A stretch of DNA of 64,000 nucleotides from positions 14,710,125-14,774,124 of the forward strand of contig NC_079475.1 in assembly GCF_026230105.1 (NCBI RefSeq), given 5' to 3'. A model generated the notes under the pieces. The model was given only the letters and a program-made list of their open reading frames with translations. It made no database searches and was not told the DNA's origin. The stretch is from Diorhabda sublineata. Taxonomy: Eukaryota > Arthropoda > Insecta > Coleoptera > Chrysomelidae. The position numbers and the translations under genes were made by a program. Of this stretch, positions 44,828 through 57,300 are shown in pieces (position 1 is the stretch's first letter; every line of letters starts with the position of its first letter).

Positions 44828-46040
44828 TTTAAACACTTGTATTAATTTAAATTTATATAGAAAACTAACTTTTATACTGATCTTTGTACACTCAATTAGA
44901 GTATATTAAAAATCAAACTTCAAGTACATACTTCTACACAAATGTATTATTCTGTAAATGATATTGATAATAAAAAACTATAAAAGTGTAAAAAATTCAA
45001 GTGTCAACTGAAGTTTCCAACAAAATGACAGGTGTCAGATATGACAACGGAATAAAATTATTTTTTCCAGGCGGGTTAATTAACCAAATTCGATTTCCAA
45101 TTACACAATTTGAGCACCCAATCGAGCACATGGGTGCGCAATGCTTCAAACCACGTTCCTAATTGTCGTTTTTAAGATCTGTGCACACCGCTGCGTTTTC
45201 CTCTTGCCCTTCAACCCGCAAATTAAAGTTTTGAGTTTCAAAATTGTGCTTTAACCGTGTAGGATTGTCGTTATGTGAGCATTTATTTCAAATTCATTTC
45301 GATTTACATTTGTGTATGCTTAAAACAAAATTTTCTTATAATACTGGATTATGGAATATGCATTATTACTTATGGAGAAGGTTATAAAAGGGTTTAAGAA
45401 GGTATTTATTGTAAAAAATATAGTTTTAAAAAGAAGTGCTTTCATAGTATTCGTATTTTACAATCAAGTATCTAGTATTTTGGGACACGACCACATTTAA
45501 ACAATTAAAGTGGGACATGTTTTCAAATTTGACACTTAACACAAAACTTAACGAAGTTTGCTCCAAACTCAGAACATAGATGTTCCAATTGATTCTTGTG
45601 TGCCAAGCAAATGAGCGTCGAGTCTATGGGTTTGGTGTACAAAGTGCTTAACAAATTGCAAAGCACCTAATAATATATTTATGAGTATATTTAGAGTTAT
45701 TATAAATTTAATATATTCCAAAACTATAATGCGATTAATAAGAGGAAATAATAAATCTAATCAAATTACAAAAAAAATTTTTGAAATTACTTTAATACCA
45801 ACACAACAACCAGAAAAAGTCTATTTCTGTACTTCATGTGTCAATTTTCCGGCTTCATTTTTTTAAGTTCAGATTATTTCCTATATGTAACAGTAGTACT
45901 AAGCAATAAATAAATCAGGGTAAATGTTATCGATAGATATCATTCTTTATTTACAGCCTTATCATATATTTCCTTTATTTAAATAAGGATTAAGGAAGTC
46001 TAGTAATTTTAGTAATGAATGTGAACTTCCAGTGTAGAAG
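44828..46040. promoter_or_regulatory. Divergent intergenic region between MOSPD2 and TMED
   Basis: The two start codons face away from each other across 1.2 kb. A less AT-rich patch at about 45050-45250 is a candidate promoter area. No TATA box or repeat could be assigned with confidence, and the 61-codon frame at 45681-45866 has no recognisable features. Confidence 0.4.
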
Positions 46041-46733
46041 ATGAAATCTTTAACGTTTTGTTTAATTTTATCAATAGTGAATCAAGCTTGGTCGATTGAG
46101 AAAGAATTGACCGTTTTTATAGAAGCGGGGGTAGATTTTTGTTTCCATGAAGCAGTTAAAAAAGGTGAAATATTAGACATCGAATATCAAGTTATTGATG
46201 GTGGACATGGTGATTTAGATATAAATTTCCGTTTCGTTCATCCATCGGGAAGGATATTGTTAACCGACTACAAGAAATCAGAAAATAATCATAGAATCGA
46301 TGTCGTTATGGATGGAGACTACAGATTTTGTTTTGATAATTCTTTTAGTTCATACAATACGAAGACTGTATTTTTTGAATTGGTTGTAGAAAGAGACGAT
46401 AATAGTGAATGGAGTGACAATAGCGTCAATTTTAATACCCAGGATGAAGATTTTGAGTCAAAAATATACAATGCACAAGAAATACTCAATAATATTAAAA
46501 ACCACTTGAGTAAAGTTCGCAGTTTACAAGATTTAATAAAATCTACTGAAGCCAGAGATAGAAACGTAGCCGAAGAAAACTTCTTTAAAGTTAATACATT
46601 TTCTTTGGTTCAGTTATCGCTAATGCTGGTTGTTGGATTCATTCAAGTTGTTATGGTTAAAAGTCTTTTTGATGATCGTTCTAGAGTTCATAAAATATGG
46701 AAAAACTTGGATCGGGGTAAACATTCATATTAG
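46041..46733 (+). CDS. TMED5: TMED1/5-class p24 family cargo receptor (GOLD domain)
   Basis: Uninterrupted 230-residue type I membrane protein of the emp24/gp25L/p24 family. These proteins cycle between ER and Golgi in COPII/COPI vesicles and act as cargo adaptors; gamma-class members are linked to Wnt export in flies. A signal peptide covers about 1-18 (LTFCLILSIVNQAWS). The GOLD domain spans about 20-115, with the disulfide pair Cys34 (FCFHEA) and Cys97 (YRFCFDN). A coiled coil follows at about 140-175, including the ARDRNVAEENFF signature before the membrane, and the membrane helix is at about 187-207. The cytosolic tail (KSLFDDRSRVHKIW...) keeps the KSLF start of TMED5-like proteins but has no clear paired-Phe or terminal dilysine motif. 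The start is the only ATG giving a signal peptide. AATAAA is at 46849-46854. Symbol chosen by similarity to the TMED1/TMED5 group; exact orthology is not settled. Confidence 0.94.
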   Translation: MKSLTFCLILSIVNQAWSIEKELTVFIEAGVDFCFHEAVKKGEILDIEYQVIDGGHGDLDINFRFVHPSGRILLTDYKKSENNHRIDVVMDGDYRFCFDNSFSSYNTKTVFFELVVERDDNSEWSDNSVNFNTQDEDFESKIYNAQEILNNIKNHLSKVRSLQDLIKSTEARDRNVAEENFFKVNTFSLVQLSLMLVVGFIQVVMVKSLFDDRSRVHKIWKNLDRGKHSY

Positions 46734-46848
46734 AATAACAAAATTTTTTTGTGCCATTAAGTGTGATGAAACAGTAAAATTTAAGTAATGAGTTACTTGA
46801 AGTATTTAAGGTTTTCCACTAATTTTGTAATATTTGCTATAAACCAAA

Positions 46849-46854
46849 AATAAA
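46849..46854 (+). terminator. TMED poly(A) signal
   Basis: AATAAA 116 bases after the TMED stop codon. Confidence 0.6.
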
Positions 46855-47789
46855 AAGACTGCTACACAAAATTTATTTCATATCTTGGAGGTGAATGGTC
46901 AACTACATGTAAATTTAAACTTTTATCATAAACTTAATTGACTGTTTGCCCAATATAGAAAAATTTGTTGCCATGATGGATTAACATGGAAGATGATGTA
47001 TAAATATTTAAAGTACTAGTCATTGTGTTATGTAACATTAACTTCCTTTGAGTCTATTTTTAATTTCAAATACTGTTACTTTTAAATTTAATTAAAATTG
47101 AGTTTTACATTTTAAAGGAATAAATAACAATCTATGTTTCCAACTGTGTATTTATAAGAAATTTTAATAAACTTTTTCGCAATAAATTTGTGAATGACTT
47201 TTAATACAATTTTTTCAAAGTAAAATCTGATAGTTTAATTTCAAAGAGTAAACGTAGGAGATTCCTTTAAAAGTATCAAAGGCATCAAAAAAAGTTAAAT
47301 AAAAACATTTTTAATAGAAATACTGTTTCTTCTCACAATTGATGTAAGTCTTCACAACCTGTCTCATCATAAAAAATAAAAATTGTCTTTGAATGTAGAA
47401 CGTTTGTAATTAAAAGACTATGTCATTTAATTTATGTTATAAAGAATATGTTGCTTTAATTATATATAACTAATAGACACAAGAAAGGGATTTTAGATAT
47501 ATAAGCAATCAAGCACATAGGCCTGTCGTGCCCCATTTGAAAAAACCAAAGGCTGATCAGACAGCATGATGGGCTCAGTCTTCCAATCTATGAAGCCCAG
47601 CAGCTGTTTTTCTGTGAGATTATTGTCGGGTTGCCTTGCTTGACTCACAGCCAGCAGCAGATTCGATCAGCCCACCGATTTTACTTAGACCCTACTGTGG
47701 CTGCAGTTTTATCAGTAGAACCAGAGGTTGTTAACATTTTAAAAGGCTCTACCTGGACCTGAACAATTAGTTATACTAGCTTTAGGCAC
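46855..47789. other. Noncoding stretch after TMED
   Basis: AT-rich to about 47500. Then 47510-47700 is GC-richer (GCCCAGCAGCTG and GCCAGCAGCAG patches) and may be the 3' region of the LINE that follows. No gene is supported. Confidence 0.35.
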
Positions 47790-48110
47790 CTACATATCCT
47801 TTTATTGGGATGGATTATTCTCCTTGTTTTTTTGTTTATCAGCTTTCTCTATTTTCTGTTTCTGCATTTTGCTTTCCAGTCTACCATTTCTAGGATTCTG
47901 GTATCTTCTTCAATGTGGCTTCTCCAGGTATTTCTTGGTCTGTGTCTTGGCCATAGAGGTGTTTTCCTTATCACCATTTCTGTAGGTTTTCTTCTCATGA
48001 TGTGTCCTGCCCAATTTAGTCTTTGTGCTTTTTTATAATTCTATTTTCTCCTTCCAGTTCTTCTTCTCTCCAAATCTCGGTGAATCGGAAATATAATTAC
48101 CCAATGCGTT
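47790..48110 (-). pseudogene. LINE C-terminal fragment
   Basis: The minus strand reads KLGRTHHEKKTYRNGDKEN in one frame and AQRLNWAGHIMRRKPTEMVI, then WRSHIEEDTRILEM, in another. The LxWAGHIxRR...RPRxTWR..ieEDxxxL pattern is the tail of RTE-like LINE proteins. Confidence 0.65.
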
Positions 48111-48924
48111 TGTGTCGACATGCGGGGCTTAAACTTTATCAAAAGACAAAATGTGGTTCATGTTATAGGAACAGAAATCGGATATACTGACATAATCCTT
48201 TATAAGAAATTTTATTTCATATATTACAAGTTTTTCTTGTTGATTTTATTTTCCTGTTTTTATCTAAACGAAAACAAATATACGCATTTAGACGGCGTTT
48301 ATCATTAACTGAATTAAATATTAGATATGCTAATATTACTATTTATATTGACCCCTATATAGGATCACTGATTGAATTCTGAACGAATACAATGCTGAGT
48401 AATGTCCAGTAACGTATAACACAAACACGTGGGATTTTTAAAAGCCAAACTGTTAACACATTTTTTAAATTGAACCTTGTTTATGTCTATCATTAAACGT
48501 TAGTTTAGTGGCATACCTGGCAGATACTTCAGATGTTTTTATCAATCAATCACTGCCAACGTTGAAAAAATACAATTTACTGTCAACTCATGGATTCCGT
48601 GTCCATGTGATCGATTGGTGTACCATGGTGCCAAATTAGGTCATTTAAGAATAATGTAGCTACATTTTTCACATATTCGTAATTGATTTTGGTTTTTTAA
48701 TACCGAAAACTTCCTATTTCTTTCATTATTAGATGATAAGAAATGGCTCAATATCACAGAAACTGGTTATGTAAATGCTTTTAAGAAAAATCGTAAATTG
48801 TATAACATCTTCTAAAATGAAAACTGACAACACCGCTGCTCCATCTTTTTACATAACTTCACAATAATTTGTAGTTTAATCATTTGTAAGAAGTTTTCTT
48901 ATAAAAAAACCAAAGTATATCAAA
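48111..48924. promoter_or_regulatory. Region upstream of stunted
   Basis: Contains the stunted promoter and leader by position. CTGCTCCATCTTTTTACATA lies 80-100 bases before the start codon. No defined motif was identified. Confidence 0.35.
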
Positions 48925-51900
48925 ATGAGTGCCTGGAGAGCTGCCGGTTTAAAGTAAGTGATCGTATTAATATTTTAATAATAAAAATACATTTACGTTT
49001 TATTTCTATAGAAACAGGTTATATCATAATCAGTGGAACATTTCCACATAATATTCTAATTAATTTTTAGCAAAAAATATATTTTTCATATTATTAAATA
49101 AAAGTAACAAGCATTAACTTCTTTATTATGTAATAAAATTTGTACGTTTTTCTTAATCTATATTTGGGCAATTATTATGAGCAGTGAAACTCAATTATTT
49201 TGATCATATACAAAGTTAAAAATTGCCTGAAATGTTAATTTTAAAAATTTTACTCTTCTGGATTATTTATATATGTATGATCAATACTACTGTCTTTTTA
49301 TGATTTTGAATAATGGTTGCTTGTAGGTTTATTTAATAGTAAGTATACCATAATCCAAATTTTATTGAAAACAAGACAATGTTCAACTCATCCTTAATTG
49401 TAAATGATATGTCTTCACATTATTTCAATTCAATTCAACCCAATCATCTCCCAGAATCTTTGAATATAATCATTTACACTTACAAAATGAAGACATTATT
49501 AAATAGATCAACATAATTTTGAATGTTGAACTAAATTGAATCCAAAACATGTATTTTGATGTAGGGATGTTGTTGATTTAGGTATGGTGGATACTGATCT
49601 TTTTAGAACAATTTAGAGCAGATTAATAAATTAGTCAAATAAGACATATTCATTGTAGCACATAGTTCAAAGTTTCATACAATGAATCATTAACATTCAG
49701 CTAATTTATATTTAAAAACAATTAAATGATTGCATAAGTGAAATTTTTTCCAATAATACCATGAATATGGTACTTATTTCAGTATTTAATCACTTGTTGC
49801 TGACTCTCTTATTAAAGACAGTGTTTTGCCGAAACAGATATTTGCAACAACTGTATATTAAATTCACTCATAGCATACAAACCACAAGTGGAGCAGACTA
49901 AACAGCTTTTCTAAGTACCAGTTGAGGTTATATTCTCAATTATCTCAGTTTTTTTTGGCTGCTTAGTTAACTTATTGACATTAATGCATTTGTGTCACAG
50001 CTACATCAACTATTCCAACATAGCTGCCAAACTTTTGAGACAAGCACTTAAACCTGAATTCAGGACAGACGCATTGAAAAGAGGTGATACCCACATTAAA
50101 ATCACTAAATGGCAAGATGGGAAACCAATGAGTAAGTTCATTATAAATCTATTGATTCCATATGTCACAAAAGTATTATTTACAAATTTGTTAAATTGAA
50201 AATATCTTCTCGTATCTTTTAATTTTTTTTATTTATACTTATGTTACCCTTATATTTGCAGATGCTAGGGACTAATGAGATGTAAGTTAAAGGAGTGTGA
50301 TTTGTTTTTGTCTGAATTTTGAATAACATTCTTGTCCAATTATCTTTAGATATTTCGCTAATGAATAGAATTATTATCTGGTCAAGTTAACTAACCACTA
50401 ATTCACTAGATAGTCAATATCAACTCTAAAGTAATATAAAAATAAATTTAACTACAATTTCATTTATTTTTTACCCCCAATTACCAAATTGATTTTAAAA
50501 GATCCTATGAAAATGTGTTTGGAGCCATATTTTTTTAAAGTTTCATTTTCTTTGTAACAGAAGCAAGATTAGTTTCTATGATCACTTGATAATATTTTTT
50601 TGTGTTGTTAACGAAAGTTGTGTAAGGATAATAAATATGGTTTTTATTGTTACGCCTTTCAAAAACTAGAATAGATGATTTATAATTTTTTCCAGGGGCG
50701 TGCAGCAGGGGTCAAGGATACTTTTCTACACCTGAATTCTGCGCCACTGGATAAAATGAAATTTTTTTTACATTTTTGAAAATTTTTTTCAAAGGAAACG
50801 TGTAATTTAACATACAAATATCATTTTGTAGGACATTATTAACCTGTAAGTTGATTTGGAAGAAACTGTATAGTATTTTTCTAAATAATCACAAGAGTTG
50901 TCACAAAATGTTTGTCTCGAAAACAGTTAATTTAGCGTAGTAAAATGTTATTACTTATTTACTAAGGAATTGTGGTAGAATTAAAAAAAATATTTTAACT
51001 AGTGGCGGAAAATACAGAGATGGAAAAAGGGTCCTTGACCCCTGCTACACGCCCCTGGGAAAAATAGAAATCATGTATTCATGCTAGAACAACCTGATAA
51101 TCGTCAAAAAGTTTTATTTCATTTAATCGTTTTAGTTTTAACATCCTGTATTTTGGAAAGGATGCAATTGCGGACATAAGTTCTCTATACCGATAGGCAT
51201 AATTTGGCTCTAGGATTTTTCCCTAGAGCATTGTCAGTTGAATTTAGGCAGTTTTGATAAAAAGAATTATACTTTTTGCTTTAACTATTGGCCCTACAGG
51301 GGCAAGTCATTGAGATGAACTATCAAAAGTCAACTATTTTAATAAAATTACTATATATTGTGATATCTTGTAACATATTATAGAAGGGTTGTCCGGAAGG
51401 TTTCCGATCTCAACCTGACCAAATGGTTGTGGATGACAGTTAGAACGAAGGTTAAAGAGATAGAAGAGGCCTGCGGTATATCAGAAGAAAGAATATACTG
51501 ACTGAACTTTGGACCAAATAGGTATTCGAATGAACATTTCCCAGGCCTTATTGATGTGGTTTAAGTAAATTGAGTTGGATTTTTTTCGTATGTTCATCGT
51601 TATCACGTAAAAAATAACCGCATTTTCTCACACTTTGGTGATCGTCATGGATAAACGCCAGTTTTGAGGAAAAATATGGCAACTATTATTTGGGTTGATT
51701 AAACATGTTGGAGCGTTGCTGGATCAAGTGTAAGATTTGAAACGAGACTACATTGAAAACCGAAAATGTCTTGCTTCTTTGTTAGGTGGAGGAGCGCTTC
51801 CCTTCTTTCCCTTTACACAACCAGGCTATACTTCTAATATTAAATTTGAAATCCTAGCTGTAATTTTACAAGTTCAGTTATCATTTTTTTAGGTAGTTTG

Positions 51901-52105
51901 CTTTATTTTTTAATAATTTGAATAAGGAAATTACTAATTTCTATTAGTTTTGATTCATCTGTGTTTTTTACTAAAAAATGTGCCAATCACATGCCCATTA
52001 TTAATAGTGTGTACCTAGAAAGTTTTTATAAATAAAAACCAATGATCTTCGCCAATTATTTTCTAATTATTATTGTTTTATTTTTCAGGGGAATCCACCT
52101 ATTAA
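48925..52105 (+). CDS. sun: ATP synthase F1 subunit epsilon (stunted), with alternative last exons
   Basis: Small mitochondrial F1 rotor subunit, ATP5F1E in mammals and stunted in Drosophila. Exon 1 (48925-48953) encodes MSAWRAAGL, the near-invariant N-terminus. Exon 2 (50001-50131) encodes NYINYSNIAAKLLRQALK...and ends in WQDGKPM, as in the family. Both junctions are GT/AG, and Asn10 is split across the first. Two final exons fit the phase: 50262-50275 adds NARD and a stop, and 52089-52105 adds RESTY and a stop. They give 57 or 58 residues, close to the family length (50-61). The distal exon has a strong acceptor (TTTTTCAG) and AATAAA at 52252; the proximal one has acceptor TTTGCAG and an AATAAA at about 50629. 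The large intron between them contains a MITE and a mariner remnant. No cleavable presequence is seen, which is normal for this subunit. Confidence 0.94.
50692..51058. mobile_element. hAT-type MITE with CAGGGGCGTG ends in a stunted intron
   Basis: The left end is CAGGGGCGTGCAGCAGGGGT followed by CAAGGA. The right end reversed is CAGGGGCGTGTAGCAGGGGT followed by CAAGGA: 26 bases with one mismatch. Length about 365 bp, noncoding. The flanks give no exact 8-base duplication; instead T-runs outside the repeats extend the palindrome. Confidence 0.82.
51385..51850 (+). pseudogene. Mariner-like transposase remnant in a stunted intron
   Basis: Broken frames read VKEIEEACGISEERIY at the start (mariner helix-turn-helix) and LKRDYIENRKCLASL at the end (the WxKCIxLxGDYIE C-terminus). 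The catalytic core between them is largely deleted. Confidence 0.6.
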
Positions 52106-52251
52106 CTCAATAATTTAAGTTCCAAATACTTGTTCCATAGTGTTACTTGTTTAGAAGACCACACTTTTTTGTAAATATTTATTATTCAAATTTATATCAT
52201 CTGTATGCTATACTTACATTTGATGTAATGTGGAGTGTATTAAAAAAGGAA

Positions 52252-52257
52252 AATAAA
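52252..52257 (+). terminator. Poly(A) signal for distal stunted transcript
   Basis: AATAAA in AAATAAAACA, about 150 bases after the distal stop codon. Confidence 0.6.
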
Positions 52258-52265
52258 ACAATTGC

Positions 52266-54261
52266 ATAAGCTAAAAGTGTTTTTTTTTCTATATAAATAT
52301 AATAAACCTTCAACAGCCGTCCCCCAATTTAGCTATAAAAATATTTTAATTTATATCTTAGTGATGTTATTAAGATCGATGTCAGGAGACTATTTTCAAC
52401 CAGGAAGCTAGTAGAGAATTTCAGAAGAAAGTGGTCTACCCTCCGAAAAGAGCAGTTTTGTTGCACTGTAGTTTATTTTGACACTTTTTAAATGTTTACT
52501 TATCACCTACAATAATTAAAAAACTGGAAGGAGTTTAAAAATTTTGATAAAATATCATTAAAAAAAGAGTGGAGATTACTCCAACTCAATGTTGATAATA
52601 TTCTTGCAGAAAAAGGTGAATAAATAAATTCTTTTTGGTCAACAATATGTTCATCAAAAATTATTTTAACATCAATAAAGTTATGAAAGGAGCATGAAAT
52701 AGTGTTTCTACAAATGGCAATATTTTAACAATAGATAAAACTACTGACGTGTCTGAACATTTAGTAAACTTAAGATTATAGTTTTGTGATGCATTATGCA
52801 ACAAATACAATAAAATTTACAATTTACCCATTACGGTTAAGGGATGAGTACAAAAATTAGTTTTAATGACAATAAAATGAATCTAAGTGATCTAACAATA
52901 TTGTCGATTATTTTCTTCCTCCTTTTGTCATTAATTAACAAATAAAAGCAGCTTCTTCTATGATAAGAACGAAGACAGTACTTCCTTAGGCAAGTGACTT
53001 CAAAGTTTAATATAGCGAAGCGTTGTATATAAACAAGGCTAGAATCACTCTTTGTCTTAACATTACATTTCTAACATGCTAATCTGTATTCAAATATTCT
53101 TTTGTTCACGTATTGTGGTTCAGTAGTCACTTTTGATTTATTTATTCCATTATTAGAGTTTTTGAAGAAATTAATTTGTTATCGATTTCCCACCCCATTC
53201 AACGAATTCAATAAAACCTCGAAATGTTTTCTAAATCGTCCTCTACCTGTCTACAGTCTACAACAAATATAATTAAATTTAATAAAACTTGCGATATTAT
53301 CTTTTATATTTGTTGGTAAGTTTTTTTAAATTTCTTTTCAACTTTGCCTTTATATAGAAATATGAAAGGTCCCCGACATTGCCTAACGATCAGCGGATTC
53401 CAACTAACAATAAATAATATTCACATGAAGAGCGCATTCCAAAACACGGATCAAATAAATATAAGTTAAATGTAATTATTAAAAAAAATTCATTGTTTTA
53501 TTGCCATCTGTTTAATAGAGTATTGATTTGTTACTTTCTGTATAAATTTACAAGTCGTTTATTGTAAATCAATTATTTTTAAAAAGTGCCTACAAAATTG
53601 CAGTTATCATTAATAATTTCCTTTTGTTTTAAAAAAATTTTGTATAATAATTTTCATACAAATTCGTATATTGTATTTATTTGGGGAACAGAACGAATAG
53701 AATACTGTTTGGTTATATTTTAAAAAAATATAAATTAGTTTTTTTTTATGTTATATTTATATATGAGCTCCTTTTTATTCAAATCTGTTCTATCTTCTGA
53801 TCCTTCTTTAGTAATTTTCATCTGCGCTCCCGTTTTCTTCCTCATTTTATTTTTTCCACAATCCTACAGTTGCCAGGTTGGAGTTCAACTACATAAAGGA
53901 CTCGAGCGTTACACCATCTCATTAAATTCAACTCCAACAACTGGGAATTCAGATAAGGGCTGAACCATCCAGTCTTATCTTATATATAATATATAGAAAT
54001 TTTCAGTTTTTTCAAATTTTCAACTGCTTTTTATTAGTTGTGCTCTCTTGATTTGTTGCTGGGAATATATTATTTTTTTTTAATATATTTATTTGTTGCT
54101 GAAATTTTTTTATTGTTTTTAGTAATAAATATTCATTGGATAATTCGTGTACGGGAATAGTTTTAGTTTGCTTAATTCTTATTATTAATTTAATCCGCGA
54201 GATGTTTCCACCTTTTTTAATCACTTTTAACGTCGTTCGTTAAAAAAATGATGGCGTCCAA
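52266..54261. other. Noncoding stretch between stunted and MVD
   Basis: No gene supported. 52370-53030 has weak open stretches, one reading IDKTTDVSEHLVNLR, which could be a hAT scrap. 53748-53963 is an open frame without family features. Confidence 0.35.
53355..53505 (+). repeat. Dispersed repeat, copy 2
   Basis: Counterpart of 33400-33545: TATATAGAAATATGAAAGGTCC start and ATTCCAAAACACGGATCAAA near the end, same orientation. Confidence 0.6.
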
Positions 54262-54267
54262 TTTATT
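54262..54267 (-). terminator. Possible MVD poly(A) signal
   Basis: AATAAA on the minus strand about 120 bases after the MVD stop codon. Confidence 0.4.
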
Positions 54268-54385
54268 CCTATAACTGAGATCGAATATCACTTCCTAAGG
54301 AAGAGTCTCCAGTTGGGGAAGAAAGGTTACAAACTTAAGAATATTATGACAATCGTATAAATGATTCATATTAAAAATATAGGGT

Positions 54386-57300
54386 TTACATCATCGATTT
54401 TTTTGGTAAACCTTCGTTATTTAATAGGTGATGTTTTTCGTCCCTCAATATCTTCGGACCATCTCCGATTTTTGTATGGATAATAAATTTCAAAGTATCG
54501 GCTTTTAGTTGTTTAGATGCAAATGACAACTTCAATTCCTGCAAATAGATGTACATTTTAGTATACCAAGACAATGTTTTAAATAGATCCATCAATATTC
54601 CAAAGAAACAAAAAATAATAACAAATATTCCAGAATTATAGATTTTTATGAGAACTGCTTCAAACCCATAAGCACTATTAAAATTGAATTTGTACAAACA
54701 GCAGTTGAAGTTACCACAAACTGTCTGTGTAGCAAATAAACACCTTGTAAGTACATAACTACTTTCAAAAGGGAAGTGCAAAAAATGGTTTGGAAACAAA
54801 TAGGTGGGTAGAACAGTCATTCTGTGGAATGCTAACGCGGGTTCAGGATAGGAACCTTAGATTAAAGTGAAAGGGTTTGAGAGGGTCGTATAAATACACA
54901 CTAGTCGGTATCGTATGATCACTGATGGTGCAGATACGCATTTCCCTCCTCTTCGGATAAAAAAATATGTGTTTCAAGGTTTATTTAATGTTTAATCTCT
55001 TTGCTAAAACAAGACACATTTATTTATGGAGAGCTCTAGATCCCGTGCAAAATATATGTATGCAAAGTACTTTTTACTTGGATTATGTTAGGTTATTCCG
55101 CGTACAGGACCGCCATAATAACACTGGCCTCGCAACGCACTCCTTGCATCTTAGATAAAGAATCCTCTGGATAGTATATTCTCATTTACCAACAGCTATG
55201 TTATGTGGAACTTTAATTTTCAAATTAATTACAGTAACTTCTACAAGAAAGGAGACAAAATGGTTGTTCAAATTACAGGAGCATCGCTTTGCTGTGTACA
55301 GCATACAAAATACTTACCTGCTGGTTGAAACCAAATATTAAGCAGCCATTAAAGCTTTGACCTTCCAATTTCAAATTATTCAAGCTGGTTTGGGAATACC
55401 AGGACAAATTAAATGTATCCTGAGACACATTTGTCGATGACATCGATAAATATAATTTTTTTGTAAGGAGATTATCATAAAAAATAATTTTTTATCCAAA
55501 ACATGTGATTCATTCTTGAGTCGCCTTTGTTAAAAATCCATAAATGGGATACAAATGAATGTTTACTTCATATTTTGAGTACTTGTTAATTGGATCTGAT
55601 TTCATTATATCGAATCCTCATTATTATTTTTTTAACCATAAATATGCTGGGAGTAATCTTACCTCTTCAATTGGATTTATGTTCGTTTTTATTCCTCTAA
55701 CATAATCTGATTTGTTTGATGATGGGAACACGTAGTTTATCACAGACAAAAATTCTTCCACTTCCGATTCTAAAATATACAAACAGGCATTTGGACCAGC
55801 GTCGAAAGTGTACGCCACCTAAAAATATGTAGGAATATTTAAATTTGATTAGAATTTTCATAATTTTCATAATAAAAATTATAACATATGAAAAATTCCA
55901 GAACTTACTTAGGAAAATATAAACGGAATAATAATAATAAAAGTATATGGAAAAATCTGATGATACCAGAGGCATGGGATACTGCAATAGTGGTGCTCAT
56001 TAGAGTGATTCATTTTCGAAAAAAAAAGTAAGAAAAATATTAATCTACACATAGAAAAATCAATGCTCACCAAGTTTGAGCTCTTAATATCAATTTTAAA
56101 TTCTTCTTCCACTGGTACTACAGCCTTGGCCTCTTCAACCACATTCCTCCAGTCATCACCGTCCAACACTCGGCGTCTCCACACCTAGCTCCCGAAGATT
56201 CCAGCTATCACTTTCGCTGTCGTCCAGGCTTCTGCCGGTACGCTTAGCGCACTCACGCTTCTCAGGCATACGCCCTAAATATCCTAGCTCTCTGAGTATG
56301 GTCCTCTTGCCTTCTGTCACCAGGCTGGGGTCTTCATAGAGCCGACAGAGCTCGGTGTTTTTACGGCTACGCCACACGCTCTGCTTGTACACTGGTCCAT
56401 ATATCCGGCGAAAGACCTTTCGCTCCCAGTGTTTATCAACCGCAGCTCGCTTCAAGTTTTACCATTTAACATCCATGTAAATTTTTTTTTCAAATCTTTA
56501 ATACTTACTATTTACAATTTGATGGATATTGTGGAGAATTATTTGCTCTTTGAAATCGCTTCAGTTTCTTTTTGTGTAACTCGCACTGGTTCAACAATTG
56601 GACTAATAAAAGCACAGTTTTTGAAAAAACATGTGCATTTAAATGGTAAAACGTTCTTTTATTTCGGAAATGAATCACCTACAAAAAAGGATGACTGTGT
56701 CTAGATCGAAAAATAGGACTTTATGGAGAAACCCTGCTGAGAGAAGACTAGTGCGGATTTTGAACTGGAAGATCCGTAGCAGGCACAGAGAATGAGGTAT
56801 GGAAAATTTGGATAGGCCGAAAAAGCATTCCTTTAAATGTTAATGAAAAAAACATTAATATACAATTGTTTTAAATAATTTACAGACAAACATTTATATA
56901 AAAGTATTTATGACCCAGTGGAATTAGTTAGTAGTAGGCTTGGTGTTGGGACATCTACGATTTACTGAGTTATTAGAAGAAGAGTCTCTAATGACAAATT
57001 TCAGTTTGTTTTCGAAAAAGATTTCTAAAGACCTATGACAATTGTTTTGCCAATAAGCAGTCTCTATAATATAATAATAATAAAGGTGTTTTTTTTTGAA
57101 AGAAAGTCTCTAAAGAAACAAAACGAGATTCCTTTTTCGTAAACAACAGTTTCTTATGACAAATATCGGTTACTTTTGTAAAAAAAGTCTCTAAAGACAA
57201 ATGACGGTTTTATTTTGTAAAAGACTGTCTCTAAATACAAGTTATGGTCTGTTTTCCGTAAAAGACAACAAGCATCCAAAAAAAATGGAAGTTTCTATTT

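Noticed and set aside
54539..54724. Tetraspanin last exon
   Set aside because: It has a membrane helix and cysteines but lacks the CCG motif and the other three membrane segments nearby.
54386..54820. A 144-codon minus-strand open frame read as one gene
   Set aside because: Its last 50 codons are the final MVD exon; the upstream part is intronic by the MVD model. I report the upstream part only as an exon-like segment.
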